A stretch of DNA of 8,967 nt, from the NCBI GenBank assembly GCA_029939785.1, contig JAOZSG010000127.1, positions 1 to 8,967 of the forward strand, read 5' to 3'. Below are positions 1 through 5,582 of the stretch, piece by piece. How positions within the stretch are numbered: position 1 is the stretch's first letter; every line of letters begins with the position of its first letter. This DNA comes from Fidelibacterota bacterium (GTDB lineage: Bacteria > Fidelibacterota > UBA2242 > JAFGTP01). Below the pieces are notes generated by a model. The model searched no databases. It was not told the origin of the DNA and worked only from the letters and a program-made list of their open reading frames with translations. A program made the position numbers and the translations under genes.

Positions 1-5
1 TTTAT

Positions 6-41
6 CTCTGCGTTGTCTGCGACCTCCGCTGTGCTGTGCGA
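6..41. repeat. Degenerate 9-base tandem repeat block
   Basis: Four consecutive 9-base units can be read: CTCTGCGTT, GTCTGCGAC, CTCCGCTGT and GCTGTGCGA. The block is GC-rich compared with the AT-rich DNA around it and does not lie in a convincing coding frame. It is probably the edge of a repeat that continues beyond the window. Its style resembles the CGCTAAA block at 136-161. Confidence 0.5.
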
Positions 42-133
42 AACATCGTGAAGCATGGCGGTTAGTTTTCAACTTTTTACGAATCTATCAATTAGTCTTT
101 TGTGATTACAAGGTGGGTTAAGAATATAGTTCC

Positions 134-209
134 CCCGCTAAACACGCTAAATTACGCTAAAAAAATCTTAAAATATTTCCATTTCGCGTTTTTTCGTGTG
201 TTTAGCGGG
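134..209. repeat. Long imperfect inverted repeat (stem-loop) downstream of the operon
   Basis: Arms of 24 bases (134-157 and 186-209) pair at 20 of 24 positions. The outer 12 (CCCGCTAAACAC) are perfect and the loop is 28 bases. The left arm and its flank contain three CGCTAAA units, at 136, 145 and 155. The element is much richer in GC at its ends than its surroundings and lies about 80 bases past the last stop codon. It may end or stabilise the transcript, but no U-run follows it on the minus strand, so it is not a standard intrinsic terminator. It could equally be a copy of a dispersed intergenic repeat. Confidence 0.7.
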
Positions 210-287
210 CAATAATTTTCTTTTTCTGTTCATTAAATACGCACCTGAGTAATTACAATCTTTTTATATCAAAATTATTTTTAAAAA

Positions 288-1409
288 CTAAGAGGTGTGT
301 AATAAAACTGTAAAAGTAGATCCTACATCAGGTTCACTTTCTACAATTACCTTTCCTTTATATAAACCAGAAATTTTCTTTAAAATATTTAGTCCAAGTC
401 CACTACCTAAAATATTTCGGGTTTTCTCATTTTTTATTCTGGAAAATTCTGAAAATAATTTCTCACATTCATCTTTTGACATTCCAATTCCGGTGTCTTT
501 GACAGTGATAGTAATTAGATTATTTTCCTTTTTTAAAGTAACATCAACCTGACCATCATCTCTATTGTACTTTACGGCATTTGAAATAAGATTATTCATG
601 ATTATCTCTATTTCACCGGTATCACAATTCATAATTAACTCTTTTTCAGAATGAAGATTAATTGTAATATTTCTTTCCAGAGCAGCAGGTTCAGCAGTTT
701 CTAACGCAAGGTCAACAATTTCCAAAATATTATTTTCTGTTAATTCACGTTTTTTCTGTCCGGACTCAATCCTGGTTAAGTCAAGAAGATCACCAATCAT
801 TTTTTTCATTCCATGAATACGCTTCATAGACCGGTCTAACATTTCATCATAAGATTTAATATCATTTCCTAAAACTTTGTCTGTTAAAATTCCAAGATAT
901 CCTTCTACTGCATTGATTGGTGCTTTTAATTCATGTCCAAGAACAGAAATAAATTGAAATCTTACTTGTTTCCGCTCTTCTTCCAGTTTTTTTACCTGTC
1001 TGGCAAGTAAAAGATTTTTTGCTGCCTTTTCAACAGTTTTTCTAAGTTCAGCAGGTTCAAATGGTTTAGCAAGAAAATCAAAAGCTCCACGCTTAATTGC
1101 AGATACAGCAGTCTCCAATGAAGCGTATGCTGTAACCATAATTATAGCCATTTCACTATCTTCCGAAGAAACTTCATCAAGCACTTCAAGCCCGCTCATT
1201 TCAGGTAATTTGTAATCAAGTAACATCACATCAGGCTGGAAAGTTTTAACTTTTTCAATAGCTTCTTCACCAGTTTCAGCAAGTTCAAGATTTAGGACAA
1301 TTTCATCTTCAACGTCAGGTAATATCATTTTGTATCGTTGAAGAGATTTTTTCATCCCCATACGCATACCAAATTCATCATCAACGATAAGGATTTTCAG
1401 TGTTAGCAT
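288..1409 (-). CDS. Receiver-histidine kinase hybrid (REC-HisKA-HATPase)
   Basis: The 373-residue soluble protein has an N-terminal receiver (about 1-128) with D10/D11, phosphoacceptor D65 (LLDYKLP), T93 and K115 (AKPF). A coiled-coil-like charged linker (about 130-150, KKLEEERKQ) follows. The kinase core has H-box HELKAP with H159, N-box NNLISNAVKY (272-281), G1 DTGIGM (305-310) and G2 GSGLGL (335-340). The receiver has a longer loop before strand 2 (around residues 27-38). It has no sensory domain, so its input is presumably phosphorylation of D65, by the upstream sensor kinase directly or through the stand-alone receiver, which would then tune its kinase activity. Its own target is not in the window. 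The ATG at 1409 lies one base after the previous stop codon (TAA T ATG), so coupled translation is expected. It is the last gene of the operon and ends in TAG. Confidence 0.93.
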   Translation of the reverse strand: MLTLKILIVDDEFGMRMGMKKSLQRYKMILPDVEDEIVLNLELAETGEEAIEKVKTFQPDVMLLDYKLPEMSGLEVLDEVSSEDSEMAIIMVTAYASLETAVSAIKRGAFDFLAKPFEPAELRKTVEKAAKNLLLARQVKKLEEERKQVRFQFISVLGHELKAPINAVEGYLGILTDKVLGNDIKSYDEMLDRSMKRIHGMKKMIGDLLDLTRIESGQKKRELTENNILEIVDLALETAEPAALERNITINLHSEKELIMNCDTGEIEIIMNNLISNAVKYNRDDGQVDVTLKKENNLITITVKDTGIGMSKDECEKLFSEFSRIKNEKTRNILGSGLGLNILKKISGLYKGKVIVESEPDVGSTFTVLLHTS

Positions 1410-1410
1410 A

Positions 1411-1809
1411 TTATTTTCCCAATAGTCTATCTATTTCATTTTTTAATTGTTCATATCTAATGGGTTTTGCTAAAAAAACATCAGCTTTAATCCATGAACG
1501 CTCTTCTTTGGTAGCAGCATCAAATTCGATCCCTGTTTCATTTGCCACACCTGAGGCAATAATAACCGGAATAGATGTATCTATTTGTTTAATATGAAAT
1601 GCTAATGTAAATCCTGCATCCATATTTTCCATCATTAAATCAAGTAATGCAATATCCGGACGATAAGTCTTCAATAATTCTTCTGCATCTTTTTGACTTT
1701 CTGCTGTTGTGATTAAAAACCCATCGGCTTCAAGTCTGATCTTTGTCTGCATTAAAAAATCGACATCATCATCAACAAGTAACATTTTTATTTGTTTTTG
1801 TTTACTCAT
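1411..1809 (-). CDS. Stand-alone receiver-domain response regulator
   Basis: The 132-residue protein is a single CheY-like receiver with no output domain. The acidic pocket is D13-D15 (LVDDD), the phosphoacceptor is D57 (LLDLMM), the switch residue is S86 in place of the more common Thr (IIASG), and the conserved lysine is K115 (AKP). Between strands 4 and 5 it carries a longer acidic and basic segment (about residues 90-110, FDAATKEERSW), longer than in CheY. It begins 15 bases after the sensor kinase, behind AGGGA, and ends one base before the next gene. The most likely donor is H455 of the upstream sensor kinase. With no DNA-binding or enzymatic domain it probably acts by protein contact or as a phosphorelay intermediate. 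The partner assignment is inferred from gene order only. Confidence 0.92.
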   Translation of the reverse strand: MSKQKQIKMLLVDDDVDFLMQTKIRLEADGFLITTAESQKDAEELLKTYRPDIALLDLMMENMDAGFTLAFHIKQIDTSIPVIIASGVANETGIEFDAATKEERSWIKADVFLAKPIRYEQLKNEIDRLLGK

Positions 1810-1824
1810 TATTCATCCCTGGTT

Positions 1825-3840
1825 TTATGTTTTCATAAGGTTAACAACTTTATTTCTCGGCAATCTAATATTAAAACAAGTACCTATTGGTCCTTTTTCA
1901 GCATCTGTATTAGATTTTACACTTATATCTCCATTATGCATTTTAATAATACCATAAATCACAGAAAGTCCAAGTCCGGTTCCCTGCCCTGCTTTTTTTG
2001 TTGTAAAAAATGGTTCAAAAATCTTGGATAGATTTTTTTGAGGAATACCGGAACCAGTATCAGCAATAGTTAGTTTGATATTTTCATCATCACCATTAAC
2101 AGTAATTGTTAATTTTCCTTTTTCCGGCATTACATGTAAACTATTATTTACAAGATTTGTAACTACCTGAATTATTTGATCATGGTCTATAAATGCATTC
2201 GGGTTTTCTCTGATATTATTAATAATTTCTACATCTATATATTCAGGAATTCTGATAGTTTTTAAAAATCTATCCATCATTTCCGGAATATTAACATCTT
2301 TAACATTAACTTTATTCTTTCTTGCAAAATCAAGTAATCCTGAAACAATCTTCTTACACCTATTTGCTTCAGATACTATCATTTCCAGATCCTCATGAGT
2401 TTCAGTATCAATAGTATTTGATTCTTTCAACAGATTGGAATACATAATAACAGTACCAAGAGGATTATTTACTTCATGAGCAATACCTGCTGCTAATTGT
2501 CCCATGCTGGCGAGTTTTTCTGCCTGAATTAATGCTGTCCTTGTATCATCCAACTTTTCATCTGAAATATTTAATTCTTTAATAGTAACATTCAATTTGT
2601 CTATAACATAGGGTAAACACATTTGTGGTTCTGCTAAACCTTTATAAATTGCTAATGCATGTTTCCGACAACTTTCATATCCACATGCACCACAATTCAG
2701 TTCGTCACCTTTTTGCAGTTTCCCCATTTTGGATAAAATATCACTTAAAGTTTTCTCATCTGGATTTATCACTTTTTGATTATCATCATAAAATACTCTT
2801 GAGATATCTATATCTTTGTAAAGATTAATGTTTTCCTGTAATTTTTTATCATCTCTTTGCTTTGATACAGCTCTTACATATTTACTAATTCTGGTTCTTC
2901 TCTTATAAAGAGGCTCTTTGGTTGTCATACCGGCACCCATTATACATCCGTCACAACATAGTACTTCAAGCAATTTTGCATCCAAAGAACCAGCTGCAAA
3001 TTCCTGAACAGCATCAATAAAATGTTCTTTCCCGTTTGCTGATACAACATCACCCGATATAAGATCTTCCTCAATTTCTGCTGTAGCCAACATTCCACGA
3101 CGAATTGGAAATAAATTTCCTTTCCCTGCAAGTGGTAAATCAAATTCTACTTCAGGATGTTCTAGATTTTCAGGAAATAATTCAAACATTTTTTTCAGCT
3201 CGTAAAAAGTTAAAACATCATCAATATCACCCTTTACTTCATCAGCATAGGCTTCGCCTTTTTTTGAAATACAAGGACCGATAAAAATAACTTTTAATTG
3301 ATTACCATGAATTTTTTTAAGTACTCTTGCAGTAGCTATCATGGGTGAAACTACAGGAGCTAAATTTGAAAGTAATTCAGGATTATACCTCTTAATATAT
3401 CCAAATACAGATGGACAGGTTGTTGCGATATATTTTTTATCTGATTTTTCTAATAACTCTTTCATTTTTCTGGCAACAAGTTCAGCTCCAAACCCGACTT
3501 CATTTATATAATCAAATCCAAGACTTTTGATTTTTCCTAATATTTTTCTATAATTAGAATCAAAAAATTCTGCCGGAAAACTTGGGGCAACAATAGCTAC
3601 AACTTTATCTTTTGATTTTAATATTTGTCTTACATTTGGGATTGATGAATGTACTTGTTTTGCATTTTGACTACAAACCTTTACACAATTTCCACATCCA
3701 ATACATCTTTCAGGAATCACTTCTGCCTGACCATCAGATATACGGATAGCTTTTGCCGGACATTCACGAACACATGTGTAGCATGTCCGGCATTTATACT
3801 TAATAGTAGTTACTAAAGGTTTGGATGATGTACTTCGCAT
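1825..3840 (-). CDS. Sensory [FeFe]-hydrogenase-like protein fused to histidine kinase
   Basis: A 671-residue cytoplasmic fusion without signal peptide or membrane segment. Residues 12-60 hold two ferredoxin [4Fe-4S] motifs (C17/20/23/27 and C46/49/52/56). Residues 78-325 match the [FeFe] hydrogenase large-subunit H-domain: TTCPS (140-144), GPCISKKGE (188-196) and CCDGC (295-299) supply the four expected cluster cysteines C142, C190, C295 and C299. A third iron-sulfur domain follows, NCGACGYESC to MC (C383, C386, C391, C408), of the CxxCGxxxC type. A short linker (411-440) leads directly to an NtrB-like kinase: H-box HEVNNP with H455, N-box near N566, G1 DTGSGIP (594-600), F-box FEPFFTTK (608-615), G2 GQGTGLGLS (618-626). 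No PAS domain is visible. This layout fits the kinase-linked sensory (group C) hydrogenases, thought to detect H2 or redox state rather than turn it over. It starts 9 bases after hydA with AGGA formed at the hydA TAG stop. The ligand sensed is inference. Confidence 0.93.
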   Translation of the reverse strand: MRSTSSKPLVTTIKYKCRTCYTCVRECPAKAIRISDGQAEVIPERCIGCGNCVKVCSQNAKQVHSSIPNVRQILKSKDKVVAIVAPSFPAEFFDSNYRKILGKIKSLGFDYINEVGFGAELVARKMKELLEKSDKKYIATTCPSVFGYIKRYNPELLSNLAPVVSPMIATARVLKKIHGNQLKVIFIGPCISKKGEAYADEVKGDIDDVLTFYELKKMFELFPENLEHPEVEFDLPLAGKGNLFPIRRGMLATAEIEEDLISGDVVSANGKEHFIDAVQEFAAGSLDAKLLEVLCCDGCIMGAGMTTKEPLYKRRTRISKYVRAVSKQRDDKKLQENINLYKDIDISRVFYDDNQKVINPDEKTLSDILSKMGKLQKGDELNCGACGYESCRKHALAIYKGLAEPQMCLPYVIDKLNVTIKELNISDEKLDDTRTALIQAEKLASMGQLAAGIAHEVNNPLGTVIMYSNLLKESNTIDTETHEDLEMIVSEANRCKKIVSGLLDFARKNKVNVKDVNIPEMMDRFLKTIRIPEYIDVEIINNIRENPNAFIDHDQIIQVVTNLVNNSLHVMPEKGKLTITVNGDDENIKLTIADTGSGIPQKNLSKIFEPFFTTKKAGQGTGLGLSVIYGIIKMHNGDISVKSNTDAEKGPIGTCFNIRLPRNKVVNLMKT

Positions 3841-3849
3841 TTATAATTC

Positions 3850-5571
3850 CTATAGTAAAACATCTCGTTTTTTATAATGTGTATGAAGTATCTTATGACT
3901 TTTTTCACTTAATGGTTCACCAAGATAGTCTTTATACAATTTTTGAATATATTTATTTCCATGAGAAGTTCTAATTTCCGCATCTCTGTCAATTGTATAA
4001 AGTGCTTTCATTCTGGCTTTAACATCATCAATATTAACTGCCTGAGGCTGGCCACCACCGTTTATACATCCACCAGGACAAGTCATTACTTCTATAAAAT
4101 GTATATCATTTCTTCCATTTTTAATTTCTTTCAATAATTTTTTTGCATTTCCAAGTCCACTCGCAGCAGCGACACCGATTTTCAAATCTCCGATTTGCAA
4201 ATAAACTACTTTCAATCCATCAAGCCCACGAAGATCTTTTATCTTTGGACCTTCAAGTTCCTTACCTGTAAGCAAATAATATGCTGTCCTTACAGCCGCT
4301 TCCATTACACCACCTGTCGCACCAAAAAGTTTACCGGCAGAACTTCTTTCTGCAAATGGATTATCAGCAATTTCCGGCTCCATATCATGAAGACTCATAC
4401 CATACATTTTGATCAATCTTGCCAATTCTCTTGTAGTCAAAACAGCATCTATATCTCTTAATCCATCTACATTCATTTCAGGACGTTCTGCTTCAAATTT
4501 CTTTGCACTACATGGCATAATACCAACATTAAAAATTTTCTTTTTATCCAAATTTTCTTTTTCAGCATAATAACTTTTTATAACAGCACCCAACATATTC
4601 TGTGGACTTTTGCATGAAGATAAATTTGGTATGTATTCAGGATAAAACTCTTCTACAAATTTTATCCATCCAGGAGAGCAACTTGTCATCATTGGTAATA
4701 CTCCACCATTTTTAATTCTATGAACTAATTCTGAACCCTCTTCCAATATTGTAAGATCAGCAGAAAAAGATGTATCAAATACCCTGTCAAAGCCAAGTTT
4801 TCTTAATGCACTTGTCATAATACCAACAACATCACGACCAGGTTTTATTCCAAATTCCTCTCCAAGAGTTACAGATATACTTGGAGCATGCTGAGCAATA
4901 ACAATTTTTTCAGGATCATTGATTGCATCAATAACAACCTTAAGATTACTTTTTTCTCTAAGTGCTCCTGTAGGACAAACTATAACACACTGGCCACAAT
5001 TTACACAGCTGGATACATTTAATCCTTCACGAAATGCAGTTCCTATTTCAGTTTTACAACCTCGTTCTATAAAATCAATAGAACTTACTCCCTGAATTTC
5101 TTCACAAACTCTTACACATTTTCCACAGAGAATACATTTTGCAGGATCTCTGAAGATTGCAGAACTCGATGAATCAATATCGTATTGACTTTTTTTACCT
5201 GAATATCTTCGCTGTCTTACACCCAATTCTTCTGCTAACCCCTGAAGTTCACAATCTCCATTTCTTACACAATAAAGACAGTCATCCGGATGATCTGCCA
5301 ACAGGAGTTCAATAATTGTTTTTCTCGCTTTTAATGCCTTAGGCGAAAATGTGTTTACTTTCATACCTTCTTTAACAGGCCATGCACAACTTGGAACAAG
5401 CCCGTCCATTCCTTCAACTTCAACAACACACATACGACATGCGCCTGTTGGAAATAATCCTTCAATATGACAAAGTGTAGGTACTTTAATTCCAGCTCTA
5501 TTGCAAGCATTAAGAATCGTTTCACCATCTTTTGTTTGAATGTGTCTATTATTTACTTCTATAGTATACAA
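3850..5571 (-). CDS. hydA: Catalytic [FeFe] hydrogenase subunit HydA (HndD-like, NADH/ferredoxin-linked)
   Basis: The 573-residue protein makes or consumes H2 at an H-cluster. In order it has a plant-type [2Fe-2S] domain (C34, C45, C48, C62), the His-Cys [4Fe-4S] site (H94, C98, C101, C107), two ferredoxin clusters (C146/149/152/156 and C189/192/195/199) and the H-domain. The H-domain motifs are TSCSPGW (296-302), MPCSAKKFE (352-360) and TCPGGCINGGGQP (497-509). A small-subunit-like tail ends it, with KLYKDYLGEP (544-553). The length fits HndD and the Acetobacterium-type HydA; the C-terminal [2Fe-2S] extension of Thermotoga HydA is missing. The start codon is TTG, with GAGG five bases upstream. 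It is the only reasonable start, because the next methionine (M47) lies inside the [2Fe-2S] motif. Motif L1 has Ser where clostridial CpI has its second Cys (see findings). The hydC and hydB neighbours argue for a trimeric, possibly bifurcating enzyme. Coupling to ferredoxin is inference from the family. Confidence 0.96.
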   Translation of the reverse strand: MYTIEVNNRHIQTKDGETILNACNRAGIKVPTLCHIEGLFPTGACRMCVVEVEGMDGLVPSCAWPVKEGMKVNTFSPKALKARKTIIELLLADHPDDCLYCVRNGDCELQGLAEELGVRQRRYSGKKSQYDIDSSSSAIFRDPAKCILCGKCVRVCEEIQGVSSIDFIERGCKTEIGTAFREGLNVSSCVNCGQCVIVCPTGALREKSNLKVVIDAINDPEKIVIAQHAPSISVTLGEEFGIKPGRDVVGIMTSALRKLGFDRVFDTSFSADLTILEEGSELVHRIKNGGVLPMMTSCSPGWIKFVEEFYPEYIPNLSSCKSPQNMLGAVIKSYYAEKENLDKKKIFNVGIMPCSAKKFEAERPEMNVDGLRDIDAVLTTRELARLIKMYGMSLHDMEPEIADNPFAERSSAGKLFGATGGVMEAAVRTAYYLLTGKELEGPKIKDLRGLDGLKVVYLQIGDLKIGVAAASGLGNAKKLLKEIKNGRNDIHFIEVMTCPGGCINGGGQPQAVNIDDVKARMKALYTIDRDAEIRTSHGNKYIQKLYKDYLGEPLSEKSHKILHTHYKKRDVLL

Positions 5572-5576
5572 AATAA

Positions 5577-5580
5577 CCTC
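5577..5580 (-). promoter_or_regulatory. Ribosome binding site deciding the TTG start of hydA
   Basis: GAGG on the minus strand is followed by five bases (TTATT) and then the TTG codon at 5571-5569. Sense codons upstream in this frame include no ATG or GTG near the site. The [2Fe-2S] fold begins immediately with YTIEV, so this site fixes the start. Confidence 0.7.
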
Positions 5581-5582
5581 AC

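Larger units (their letters stand above)
1..287. other. Intergenic region downstream of the operon
   Basis: No gene is supported here on either strand. The region contains the 9-base repeat block, the long stem-loop and an AT-rich stretch (210-287) next to the stop codon of the last gene. The self-complementary TTTTTAAAAA right after that stop (minus strand) is too weak to call a terminator. Confidence 0.7.

Noticed and set aside
100..113. TTGTGATTACAAGG, which looks like a second Rex site
   Set aside because: Only one half-site (TTGTGA) matches. The other arm is too close and does not read TCACAA, and no gene start follows.
134..209. Repeat block as a CRISPR array or intrinsic terminator
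   Set aside because: Units are 7 bases with 2-3 base gaps and no spacers, so it is not CRISPR. No U-run follows the stem on the minus strand, so a standard terminator is not supported.
2940..3143. Minus-strand frame of 67 codons inside the sensor-kinase gene, and a similar one at 6323-6523 inside hydB
   Set aside because: These are alternative frames of well-supported genes and have no recognisable domain.
288..3840. Frameshift or assembly fusion creating the kinase hybrids
   Set aside because: Both fusions read through without internal stops, domain borders are clean, all catalytic motifs are intact and gene spacing is normal.
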